A stretch of DNA of 64,000 nucleotides from Glossina fuscipes (lineage: Eukaryota > Arthropoda > Insecta > Diptera > Glossinidae). The stretch covers positions 20,605,035 to 20,669,034 of the forward strand of contig NW_023998415.1 of assembly GCF_014805625.2 (NCBI RefSeq), written 5' to 3'. A program made the position numbers and the translations under genes. Below the pieces are notes generated by a model. That model was not told the origin of the DNA. It saw only the letters and a program-made list of their open reading frames with translations, and made no database searches. Shown here one piece after another: positions 49,151 to 59,950 of the stretch (positions are counted from its first letter, which is position 1; each line of letters begins with the position of its first letter).

Positions 49151-52100
49151 GAATTTAATGGTGGGCCGTGGTGGGTCCAAAATAGTGCTCTTACTTGTTA
49201 TATAAAACTTTGTTGGAGAAATCAATTGATGCAAAGTATACGAAAGAACATGTTCGTAGACGTCAGAAAATTGCATATGATTTTAATCAGAATAGAATGC
49301 TAGATCGGCTTGGACATCTGAGTTTGTACTTTAGGTTTTGTTTCTTTTATGGAAACTGTAAGACATTGAAGTAAAAAAATTATTGAATATTGAATGTTGA
49401 ATACAAATGTATCCTCAGTTTAGAGCCAGAGATTTGGTATGATTCTAACCGCTAACATAATAAGAAAAATGTAAATTTCATTACATCAATAATTTTAAGA
49501 CGTTATCGACTTTTTGTTTGGCGTAGAGTATAAAAATATGCAATAATTTTATGTATCATTTTATGCATTAATCATTCGTAGTATCATAGATCGTCATAAT
49601 TGCATTTTGACTTTGATTGATCGAAAATACGATGAGAGTTTACTTATCTTTAGTTTCGCTATATTGAATGCGAGCGTATTACTGTGTAGTTGGTAAAAAG
49701 TATTCATTAAATCGAAGATCAGTGAACTTGATGGAGTGAACTTTAATGGAATTTTAGAGTTTAAATCTTTTTCTAATTTAAACTTTAAATGTCTTTATTT
49801 TTGTGTTGTCATTAGGTATTCTTGCTTTGACACCGATTTGTTACTATTTTTAATAAAGTAACTTAATATTCAAGGCATCATTATAATGTAAGCGAAATGC
49901 GCGCGTGTGGGTGGATGTCTGTGCGTTTGAGCTGCATTTAACCCTGGCGGGAGTTGAAAGAGTGATGGCTTGTGATTTAGTTCAACTAATGAAATTGCAT
50001 TCAATTTTGCAAAGTAAATACATATGTGCATATGTTTGTAAGTGAAGCATAGACTTTATCTAATCGAATGAGTGCTTACATGTTGGCAAGCATTCCCTTA
50101 TGAGGTGGCGATGGTGGTTGTGCGACGGTATTGCAAGTTGAGTGGATCGAGATATAGTTACGTTTGTCAAACTGAGATAAACTGTTACGCGTGTGCCTGT
50201 CACTTTGATGAGGTTAACAATATTTTAAAGGGAATCCTATGTTATACTTCTATATACATATATGCATTTTTATGCTTTTTTTCTTACCTTGGAAGCCACT
50301 CTAGCGATCTGTCAGTATCTTTTTATGTCATATTAACTTACATTAAAATATTTAGGTATTTGCGGCTCCCGCTGATAATGTGCTTGATATTAAATCGTAT
50401 TTCTAAAAGTGCTTTTCTTAAATATATTATATATAGCGCAGAGTCTCTATATCATTTTGCTTTCAATTTTATATTACTTTTTTTAATTCTGTTATGTTGC
50501 ATCAATGCATAATTTCGAAGCTACATTTCGGCAGCTATTTGACATTTTTGAAAATGCTTATTGAGATCTACAGTCTACGGCCTTGGCCGCTTTCGATCAA
50601 GATTATCAATACAAAAAATTGAGTATGTGTCTCAGCATTGATGCACCAACGATTATCTCAAATTGTGCAACATTCAAAGTCACTAGCGACGTTAATGTCA
50701 AGTCCTATCACCCTAACTCACCCCCGGCCTATGACTATAAAAGTTATATATAACCTAAACATTGGCTTTTTTTTTTTCGTTTCCAAATTATTTGCTGGCA
50801 AAATGGCTGGCTGATGACCTCACGTTTCTCTAGCTTGGTTCGCCAGCTGGTGCTGCTGCTGTATGGATAAGAAGCAAGTTAAAATTATAACGGACGTCAG
50901 CTGATGGTGACATCGCAAGCTTTACCGCTTGGTCTCGCTTTGGCCACTTAATTACAATTGAAATCGATTAAAAATTTGTACTTTAGCAGATTCCGATCCT
51001 CATTTGATGGCTAACGAGAGTGAATGCAAGCTATTGCTATTGATCGAATAACTAATCCGAATTAGCTTAAGATTGTTCGTTCCTCGTATTTTAATTTCGG
51101 AAATGTCCTTTTCCACGTCAGTTGCCTACAATGAACTGATTCTACGGCAATTGTCACTAATTAACTATTTCGTAATAATTTGTGTCCAAAAACGTACACG
51201 ATTTTTGTTATGGACTTATATATAGACTCAATATAAAAAAAACCGTAATTTTCTGACATGTAACTCTAAACTGATACGTACATGTGACAACAACAGTTTA
51301 GGATCTATGTGACATATTGTCACGAACTATTAATGAAGATATTCTAGATTGCGATGACAGAAGGACAGAAGGAAAACGACGGAGAGACAAGGAAGGACAG
51401 AGATTGGATGAGAAATATGGGTAAGCGTTTTTTATGTGTACAATTAACTGCTCTCTTTCGTGCTTGTTTCATTGTTGGTCATCTTCCCAAGCATAGTTAA
51501 CCAGATATTGCAACAACAATATATAAAAAATATTCACTACACGTACATACAGCTATTGTACATACAAATGAACACATATCGAATTCGGTAATACAATAAA
51601 ATTGCTGAATATTCGTACATATATATATATATATATATATTGTTAGTGTTTATAAGCACATATATGAAATATATAAAACAAGTCAAATTGTAATTTGTTT
51701 GAATGGGAAATACATAAAGCAAAGGATCATTTCATGACAAAACGAACCAAAATAATAATAATAACAACAAGTTCAACAACAATAATAACAATAACAACAA
51801 AATGAAATGTAAACGTTTACAAATGTGGCTGTAGATGCTTTTGCCATATCAACTAACTGGGAGAAGTGAAGGCAAGTAGGGTAAGCGCTAGCATATGCAA
51901 TAAGAAAATCTTGTTTTGAACGCAACACCCCATTATAGTTACAGAGAGAAATGAGAAGAAAAATCGTGTAACGTATGTGACATCGTTAAACTTAAAATCA
52001 TTGCATGGTCACGTGTCAATCTTTAATGCCTGTACATCAATGCAATGCTGTGCAGTATGTATACATATATAAATGTACACATATATTTGTGCGTATGTAA

Positions 52101-52195
52101 GTGTATTGCGAGAAAGAATACATGTGTATTTTAGCATAGAATTGTATTACATTTCTATGCGGGTTTTCTTGTAATATTTTGTTTTTCATTTTTAC
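49151..52195. other. gene-free AT-rich sequence
   Basis: The 146-codon frame at 50072-50512 is rich in Ile, Leu, Tyr and Cys and matches nothing I know. A decayed GACAGAAGGACAGAAGG tract near 51356 may be another (GACA)-type repeat. (AT)n lies at 51619-51640 and (AAC/AAT)n near 51750-51800. No gene is supported. Confidence 0.4.
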
Positions 52196-52737
52196 CTGTT
52201 TTTTTTTTTTTTTCTCTCTTCTTCTTCTACTTCTTCTTCTTTTTCTTGCATTTATTGTTCTTTCCTGGTAAAAACTACTCTGTGACATTAGTACAAACCA
52301 TTTAGAAATCTGTCAAAGCGTATCTTGCTGTACAAGTTGGTTTATATGTATGCAAGAAAACATATTTACATTCATCTATAAAAACGTATACGCAAGTATC
52401 TGGTATATATCACTTATGTAGGTAAGCGAACATGTGTATATGCATGTTATATTTGTGTGCATGTATGTATAGGGGGGGGGGGGGGTAGGGTGGTGTAAAA
52501 CGTGTTCGTGTTGACGTATTGTATTAGAGTCGAGCAAAATTGTTAAGCAAACTAACAACATAGTTACAATGCAGTTGATTCTATTTGTGTTGTATTTGTG
52601 CTGCTGCTATACATAGTTATCATTGTTGTTCTCGGTGTTGTATTTCTATTATATTTTTTCTACAATTGGAGATTGTTATTGTCGTTATATGGAATATAAG
52701 GTATGCACATACACATATATATGTATTCATACATGAA

Positions 52738-52772
<35 letters not shown>

Positions 52773-52900
52773 TTTTTATATCTAAATATCAACATTATAC
52801 TATATAACTATTATATAATATTATATAATATATACTATATTATACAAGTACTATGTAGTATATATATACATAATATATAGATACGTCACTATGCTAAACT
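52196..52900. repeat. cluster of simple repeats
   Basis: Poly-T with CTT units occupies 52199-52255 and a run of 14 G lies at about 52472-52485. An (AT)n tract occupies 52741-52768, and self-complementary TATATAATATTATATAATA words occupy 52800-52885. The density of unstable simple repeats is unusual even for this window. Confidence 0.85.
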
Positions 52901-53704
52901 ACACGCAACTAGTTGTGTTAACACCGTCACCAACAGTGACAATTTATACAACGTCGTATCTATATAGAAATAAGTGAGATTGAAACTTGGTGCATGTTAT
53001 TCCCCCAAAGCGTAGACCACTTTGATTCTCATAGCGCTAAATGTGTCAAAGTTCATGCCAAAAAACCAGTGCTTCCTGCTTCATGTCAAGAATGGTGCTG
53101 CCGAGGCCTTCCGGATAATAAACAGTGGATGTGTTACAAGATTCATGTCCCAATCGTTATAGGTGCAGGTAAAGTGAGTCGTTAACCTTGAAGAAAAGTG
53201 TGAATATTCATGTGGGTTCTATTTGGGGAAGAGCGCTAAGGGTGTAAAAAACATTTGGACGTCGTGTCGTCGCAAACTTAAACGTCGTGCATTCTGGCCC
53301 GTATGATAAAACTGACCGTGGTCATGTTAGCAACACCGGCCTGGGGTCTGCTACTGTATTCTCTGCACTTTTGCCCATTGCTGACAAATGGTCTGGCTGA
53401 GCAGCGTTTCCATGGACGGAATTTGAAAGGGCATTCAAATGTTGTTTAGAAGAACACGGAAAAATAGTTCTTACTCAATGTACCAATATATGTGTACGTA
53501 TATAAGCATATGTACATATAGGTACGTGTATGTATTTCTGTTTTGTTACATTCATCGCAGTAAAATACGTCTTACTTGGAACGAGGTGTGTGTCTCCGGT
53601 CTTGCTTACTTTTTATTTATTTTACTTTTCTGCTTTGTCTTACCCTTGTTGCACGATATACATTAAGTTTATGCGGACGTACGTCGTTCGATTCAGCAAA
53701 TGAC
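52901..53704. other. gene-free sequence of more even composition
   Basis: The interval 52980-53440 is less AT-rich than its surroundings. The 63-codon frame at 52994-53185 has several Cys and Trp residues (SCQEWCCRGLPDNKQWMCYK) but no family I recognise, and no splice or promoter evidence supports it. It may be a decayed transposable element. Confidence 0.3.
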
Positions 53705-53709
53705 TCTAA

Positions 53710-54165
53710 AACTCCTCTGTCCGTCTATCTCTCTGTCTGTCTGTCCGTCTGTTACCTACCGATGTAATTTTTGTATTCAAACTACAAAATGGCAATTTTT
53801 GAAATTGCTTCAGATCGGTTCACTTTTCCGACTACTCCCTATATTGCGCTTTGTTTTGAAAAGCCATTATATGGAAAAAAATTGTAATTTTTAAAATTTT
53901 TCGACAAAATTCGCTGAGTTAGAGTAATTCAACATTTTAAATTGGTATAAAAAGTTTGGTTCGATTGGGGCAATTTTCTGAACCTTCCTTCATGTAATCG
54001 GTCCTACGCGAACTGAATGTTTATATGGCAAAAATGAATAATTTTCAATGTATAAATTTGCAATTTTGCTAAATTATTAACAATAGAGAATTTAGATCAC
54101 ACAGATCTATTTTTTAGACCCTGACATATATAGGGATCATCGTGAAAAGCAAGCCCTTATATGGA
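53710..54165 (+). repeat. family C dispersed repeat, longer copy
   Basis: CTCTGTCCGTCTATCTCTCT with CTGTCTGTCCGTCTG is followed by AAAATGGCAATTTTTGAAAT, CAGATCGGTTCACTTTTCCG, ACTACTCCCTATA, GCGCTTTGTTTTGAAAAGCC and ATTATATGG. Further on TTGGTTCGATTGGGGCAATT and AGACCCTGACATATATAGGG resemble blocks of other fly repeats. The three plus-strand frames at 53439-53894 cross it and are not genes. Confidence 0.55.
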
Positions 54166-54655
54166 GAGAAAGTCTAGGTAGCTTTTACAACGAGAACTGA
54201 AAAATAATAAAATTTTAAGTAAGTAAATTAGGTTTGCTAAATTGCGATATATTCGGAATCCTTTGTCTGAAAATAATACGTAATTTTTACGGCATTATTA
54301 CCAAAACGAGTGAATAACTATATTAAGTGAAGTGTTGTACGGAGTGTAATCGCCGGTTTTATCGGACTAAAACATATTTACTTATTTTTTATTTAATAAA
54401 AAATTTAAAAAAACAACTTTTCACATAAATTTTTTTTTTTTTTTTTTTTTTTTTGATAAATGTCTCTGAACTGAATATATTTGCTAATTTAATTAATTAA
54501 CAAATGCTTGTTATTATTACTTAGCAATAAAGACATTGACCTTCGCAGAAAGAGAGACGAATATCTACGTTCTAACCGCCGATGACGATACTCCAATTTG
54601 CTTGGAATTAAATCGTTTGGATAGAACTTTCTAATGTCATTTAAAGACTAGACTT
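54166..54655. other. gene-free AT-rich sequence with poly-T
   Basis: Poly-T of about 25 bases lies at 54430-54454. Nothing else is supported. Confidence 0.4.
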
Positions 54656-54659
54656 GATT

Positions 54660-55015
54660 AACAACAGGGATGTCGCTACAAGAGTGAAGTTTCAAAATGA
54701 GCCAAAGTGTTCACAGGCCACGTCTAGGGTACAACGCAAATTAATGGTAAGTCACGGCTCACCTACACCATCCTACAATTATTCCTATAATGATTTTCCA
54801 AATAAAACGTTATATGGGAAGTGCTCCAAAAAGTGGTCCGATTGGGACCATTTTCTGTAGCGTTCACCCAGGATAAAAGCACGTCGGCGAACTAAATTTC
54901 ATCTAAATGTCGCTGAAATTACGACCTGCACTTTCAGTAAAATAAAACGGGACAGACAGGCAGACAATCTAATAGATAAGCTTAATTTGCATCAGAAAGT
55001 GAGTCTGAATCTATA
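54660..55015 (+). repeat. family A dispersed repeat
   Basis: GTAAGTCACGGCTCACCTAC, CACCATCCTACAATTATTCC, CGTTATATGGGAAGTGCTCC, AAAAAGTGGTCCGATTGGGA, GTAGCGTTCACCCAGG, AATTACGACCTGCACTTTCA, a GGGACAGACAGGCAGACAAT tract and TGCATCAGAAAGTGAGTCTG with AATCTATA occur in the expected order. The terminal palindrome is lost. Its left half is the best preserved in the window. The 68-codon frame at 54654-54860 lies inside it. Confidence 0.75.
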
Positions 55016-56615
55016 TTCTTCTGTAACAGAATTATCACAATGGTAACTAATTATAGTAGCGAGGGATGCTAGTCGTGTGTGTGTGTGCTGGCTTGTGCCG
55101 GGCTATTTTACCTGCAATTTAATTTGGAAATTCTAAATCTAATATGATGGCTTGGCATTTGTAGAGGTTTTAAATGAAACGAACTCACATTTCGCGTAAC
55201 GTCAACATTGATCATTTGATTGTTTAACAACATATGCTGCCGGATTGCTAAATGCCCGATCTCATTATGATTTTATATATAATTACACCATACTTACATA
55301 TAAAAATAAAACTAACACATAAGAAAAAAATCCATTTTGGATTTGCAATATACAGTTAAGCGTAAAATTTGACGTTTAAATGCCTTCTATAAATCGTCAG
55401 TAAGCCTTTTAGAGATTTGCAGCATTTCTCTCTTCTCTTCTATATGAAATCCAAAGTAGACATAAATAGCAACGCATTGAGTTCAACTCGATATACGCAC
55501 AGTATTAGTCATTAGTAGGATTACTTGTTAAAACTTTAATCAGATAGATTGCATCCTACATAATGAAAAATGTTCTCCGTCAAGCATTGTCAGCAAAACG
55601 CAGTACCAATGCAGGAGGAATTATTTGTAAAATAATGATTTACAAGACGCCTGAATGCAATTTAATCATTGACTTAATAACTACCATGCCATATAGCGCG
55701 CAAAACGACATGACATGAGATCACAATTCAAGCATGAACTTAATGAAACGATTTTGGATGCAGAGGAGCAGCATAAAAATTCTGGAAAATTAAAATTGAC
55801 ATTAAAGCTATTTTAAATATAACAGATTTCGAGTTACTTGTCTGCCTTGAATTTATTACGTGGCTCCCGTTTTACAAAAAGGAAAGAAGAAAAAATAAAC
55901 AAAAATAAATAAATAAATAAAATTTAAAAGAGAAAACGTTACAAGACAGAAATTAGTTGGAAGTATGCATGCATGCATGCATCTATATATGTATGTATGT
56001 ATATATGTATGTATGTATTTGTGTACGTATACGTAGTCAACGTCTACCGTTGTAGTGCTGCTGGTATTTGACATACAAAGTGTATTAGCACTTGTCATTA
56101 TATATATATATATATATATATTCCTTGTTTCTTTCTTCATTTATCTTTCTCCCTTTCTCGTATGCATTGATTCTTTCATTTGTACACGCACGCTAACCCA
56201 TCCATATGCAAGCGTTTAACAAATTTATACAAAATGTTTCATTAGTTTAACTGCAATGCGTAATGATATCTGTGCAGTGCTTTGTTCCCTTTTTATATAC
56301 GAATGTATTTTGTATTGGTAATGTGCTATTGCTATTGCTGTTGTTCTCGTTGTTGTTGCTGTTGTTATTGTTGTCGTCTACAATTTCGATATGTTTTTTG
56401 TTTTCTGGTTTCATGTTCGTTTTTTACATAGTTGGGGTAAAATTTGTGGTTTTCACACGTGCTTCCTATTAAGTGCATAATAGCAATAGCAATTGCAAAC
56501 ACAAAAGCAACAACGACAGCATCAAAAATGCTGTGGCAACAATTTAAGTCATAAATGAAATTTATTAATGTTGTGCCAAATGAGGTGCAAGTGTTCGTAT
56601 CTCTATGCCTTGATT

Positions 56616-56660
<45 letters not shown>

Positions 56661-57295
56661 TTCATTCTATCTATCCATTTATCTTTTTCTCTTTCTTGCA
56701 TTCCCTCCTTTTCTTTCTATCCACTCGCATATCTGTCTATACAAATATATATTTGTTTGTCTGCCTAGCCCTCGGTTTGTCTGAACATGTTTACACAAAT
56801 GCAGTGTGTTGTGCAGATTAGTCTTCATATTTATAGTCGAAATGCACACAATTAACCCATTGTTAACTAAATATACGAATTCCTATCAGTTGTAACATAT
56901 ATTACAAGTGAAGATTGTAAATTAAGTTAAGAGTAAAATTTTGCGATGGCATTCAACTTCTGTACCTAAAAGAGGAGTTCATTAGCGTTAAAAGGTAGCA
57001 GAACAAAGTCTACGTTTTACTTGATCCAAATTATATACGTTAAATGTCAACAACCGTTCAATGGGCACCATTTAAGGCTTTAGCGTTTTAGGTAAGCGAA
57101 CGAGCTCAAAATAGAATGCATCACAAAACAAATGATTTTAATCGACTGAATATCTTGAGATTTGCTCAATGAGTCTTTGCTTTGTTTCTGAAAGCTTCGT
57201 TGTCCCGCATTCATATTCTCCTATTGAGAGGCAGATCAGTCAGAGAACTCTTTTGAAGGATTCAAGGGTTTTCTTTTTATATAGCGCATCTGGGC
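55016..57295. other. gene-free AT-rich sequence with many microsatellites
   Basis: (AAAT)n lies at about 55900-55921, (GCAT)n with (GTAT)n at 55963-56019, (AT)n at 56100-56121, TTGCTGTTGTT-type repeats at 56330-56380, and (CT)n at 56621-56651 followed by poly-T. Frames here read through these tracts. No gene is supported. Confidence 0.45.
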
Positions 57296-57299
57296 CAGA

Positions 57300-57460
57300 T
57301 GATGTCCCAATATTTGTAGGGACGAGATTCTCGAGTAGATAGTGAAGAAGAAACCCAATTGGAACATTTACTGTGTATTTGACGCGAAAGTGAAAAGAGA
57401 CGGAAAGATCACCATATAGGTTGTTATCATATAGATTGTTCTAAACGCTGACGTTGCGGT
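57300..57460 (+). pseudogene. possible non-LTR retrotransposon C-terminal scrap
   Basis: The plus strand reads GRDSRVDSEEETQLEHLLCI, then a TGA stop and RESEKRRKDHH. The EEEET.EHLLC.C pattern is typical of the Cys-containing segment after the RNase H domain in several insect non-LTR elements, where CRFC normally precedes it. Here the leading cysteines are lost and only one Cys remains. The identification is tentative and based on remembered patterns. Confidence 0.35.
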
Positions 57461-58140
57461 TAAAAGACGCCGAGTTGCTAAGGTGTATTGTGCGCTATGC
57501 GGACTGCCCCGAAACAAGTGATTGGGAACTGTGAAAGAGCCAAATAATCCGCTTAAAGGTCTCCGACCGAAGGACAATTTCTGCAGAATATGCGGTCTGG
57601 GTACATCTATACAAATTCACGTTACGTCGATACTTAAGGACATTGGAGAGTTTTGAACACACTCTTGTCGCCCGCGAACACCTCAGCCCTTCGGCTGCAC
57701 AAAATCAAGAGTCTCCAGGCCATATCTGGTCTGAAGTCTGCTTTCTCTTGGTTTTGTGAGTTATTCGATTCAATTAATCGTGGTTTTTTTTTATTTCTTT
57801 TTGCTTTCCCTAGAAAGTAAAAATGAATAAAATTCCACATGAAAAATGGATTAAAAAATTATTATTATTTTTTTTTTTTGTATATTTTACTGTGCAAGTC
57901 ATAAAGGGTTAATTCTTCACCGATTTAATCCCTCAGTGCTGTCAAAGTCATTTATCAAAAAGTGAAAGGTATGCTGAGCAAACGAACATAAAATATAACG
58001 ACAACGCGTCATAGCGACTCCAAGATTCTTAACTAAATAGTCTCTTAATTATGTCTGTAAAACGCTAATAAAAGACAAATAATTTTTGTTGTATAACTTC
58101 AAGTAAATAGAATCTTAAACAAAAGCATAAAAAATAAATA
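57461..58140. other. gene-free sequence
   Basis: The left part may be the non-coding 3' end of the retroelement scrap. Poly-T lies near 57861-57880. The 69- and 68-codon minus-strand frames (57368-57577, 57634-57840) are unrecognised. Confidence 0.3.
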
Positions 58141-58345
58141 TAAAACAAGTAAGAAAATTGCATTCGGTCGTGAACGAATGTCTAACACCCATCATCGTTA
58201 TCCCAGAATATACAAGAAAAAGTAAAAGAACTAAACTTTCATCCTCTAAAACAGGGAGTGGTTGAAGCGGATTTTTGCTTATTCTCAAAATTGAAATTTT
58301 TTCGTGTAGACGTGTGATCATTGTAGGCGTGTCCTTTGAAAAGTT
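58141..58345 (+). repeat. family D dispersed repeat
   Basis: AACAAGTAAGAAAATTGCAT, TCGGTCGTGAACGAATGTCT, CACCCATCATCGTTATCCCA, GAATATACAAGAAAAAGTAA and TTCATCCTCTAAAACAGGGA are followed by CAAAATTGAAATTTTTTCGT and GTAGGCGTGTCCTTTGAAAA. This is the most complete family D copy inside the window. The minus-strand 124-codon frame (58115-58489) is its shadow. Confidence 0.7.
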
Positions 58346-58590
58346 TGGGTCACTTCCACCTGAACTACAACCACAACTACTACCACAACTAAAGCTGGCG
58401 ATTGAGAGAAGAAATGAATGGAACAGATGACAGAAGAGAATACTTGACGATCCGACACGGAGGGTGAAAATGAAAGAAAAGAAAGGCAAAGGAGAGAAGA
58501 GGAAAAAAAAAAGATAAGAAAAGAAGGGAAGTAATGGGAAACGAAAAGAAGTTTAGTGAAGAAAGGATGCAAAGGAAAGTGAGTAAGCTG

Positions 58591-58692
58591 AGGAAAGGAA
58601 TGGAAAGGAAAGGAAAGGAAAGGAAAGGAAAGGAAAGNNNNNNNNNNAAGGAAAGGAAAGGAAAGGAAAGGAAAGGAAAGGAAAGGAAAGGA
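58591..58692. repeat. (AAAGG)n array with a 10-N gap
   Basis: Pentanucleotide GGAAA units run on both sides of exactly ten N at 58638-58647. The true length is unknown because the gap lies inside the array. The flanks to about 59000 are purine-rich on the plus strand and give Ser/Leu/Phe-rich minus-strand frames that are artefacts. Confidence 0.95.
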
Positions 58693-59147
58693 ATATACTC
58701 TATCTAAGGGAAGACAATTGAATAATAATGGAAAAAAGATTGTAGAGAAAAAGTTTACAGTGAAGACGCAAAGACCTGCAAACCAAATTAAGAAAGAGGA
58801 AAGAGAAAAAGTTATTAGAATGAGAAGAAGTCATCGATTGCGTCAGAAAAGTAGATAACATGGAAAGAGCGTTGAGTAACAGCTGAACGATAAGACATGA
58901 AAAGAAATAGGAGAAGCAAAGAAGGGAAGACATAAATGAAACTGAATTGGAGAAAGGAATGCAGTAACCAAACAAAACGTAAACGAGTAACAGAAATTGT
59001 TTAAGCGGTTTTATAAACTTTGTTCAGTTTTGAATCGTGATATATTGAAATCGCCCCTGAATGCGTTTGATCCTAATATACGTGATATTTGAATTTGTTT
59101 TAAAAGTTAGGCGAAAGCAGCACATCTTTGACAGAACTAAATAATTA

Positions 59148-59400
59148 AGTCGGGTGGCAGAGTAGATTTAACTCTGTGCTCGCCAGTTAAAATCTCGATG
59201 CTCCTTGTAAGTAGGCTCGATCGTAGCTTTAGTAAGTGCTCAGTCAGCAGTTATATAAAACTTACCAATTGGGGGAACATCCAGCACCTGTTCCTCCTTT
59301 TCGCCAATTCTTTCCGACCGTCATTTTGTATTACGCATATAGGGGACATCTCCTGAATGATTGCTCATAAAAAGAAGAAAAAAAAACAAAATAAAGAAAA
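59148..59400 (+). mobile_element. SINE-like element with tRNA-like head and A-rich tail
   Basis: GTCGGGTGGCAGAGTAGATT near 59149 contains TGGCAGAGTAG, a fit to a polymerase III A box, and CAGTTAAAATCTCGATGC about 29 bases later is a weak B box. The body runs through GTAAGTAGGCTCGATCG to TTTCCGACCG and CATATAGGGGACATCTCCTG. It ends in CATAAAAAGAAG and an A-rich tail to about 59400. The segment 59305-59366 matches, in inverted orientation, the block at 40968-41030, which also lies beside an A-rich tail. Two copies with the same 3' polarity support a retroposon. The target-site duplication was not found. Confidence 0.5.
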
Positions 59401-59770
59401 ACAATCTGCCTTTGCTTACTAACGAAAAAACATTTGCGCAAAGAAGACATGCCAGCAGAGAATAGGAAACGAAGCAAATATTCAACGAATACAATCTAGA
59501 AGAGGAAATTCTGTCAAGTGAAACGTATTTGCAAAATAGAAATGATTTTCAAACGAAATCAATCGGGGAACAAAAAATGTCGGAAAGAATGAAAAAATGT
59601 CGTTGCACAGAATTAAAAAAAAAATTCAGAAGGTACAATGGTACATTAAATTCGTGCGGCCACACAGAGAAGGACTTGAGATAGACCTTTTGTAATAGCA
59701 AAAGTGTAAACCGATCGATTTCGTCCATTTTCAACCTATAGATTTATTTTTTTGGCGGCCAGGAGAATGT
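59401..59770. other. gene-free sequence
   Basis: Nothing could be supported here. Confidence 0.35.
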
Positions 59771-59774
59771 TTAC

Positions 59775-59950
59775 AACAGACATTGCGCAGACGGACAAGC
59801 GGACATGCCTAAATGGATTTAACATTTAACGCTGATCAAGATAATATGCGCTTCGTGGACTTTCTCGTGCTTCCTTCTGGGCGTTGCAAACGTTTTGACA
59901 AAATGATTGTACTCGTCATGATTCCGGTATGGGTGTAAAAAAGAAAATCT
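59775..59950 (+). repeat. family B dispersed repeat
   Basis: CAGACGGACAAGCGGACATG is followed by CCTAAATGGATTTAACATTT, AACGCTGATCAAGATAATAT, TCGTGCTTCCTTCTGGGCGT, TGCAAACGTTTTGACAAAAT and GTATGGGTGTAAAA. The order and words resemble the well-known fly dispersed repeats with a GACGGACATGGCTAAAT core followed by CTGATCAAGAATATAT. No coding. Confidence 0.65.

Noticed and set aside
50072..50512. A 146-codon plus-strand frame
   Set aside because: It is Ile/Leu/Tyr/Cys-rich with no known domain and no sign of splicing or codon bias; likely chance in AT-rich DNA.
52994..53185. A Cys/Trp-rich 63-codon frame considered as a small secreted peptide
   Set aside because: There is no signal peptide at the start, no known cysteine pattern and no supporting context.
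58115..58572. Minus-strand frames rich in Ser, Phe and Val
   Set aside because: They overlap a family D repeat and purine-rich simple sequence, so the open frames are compositional.
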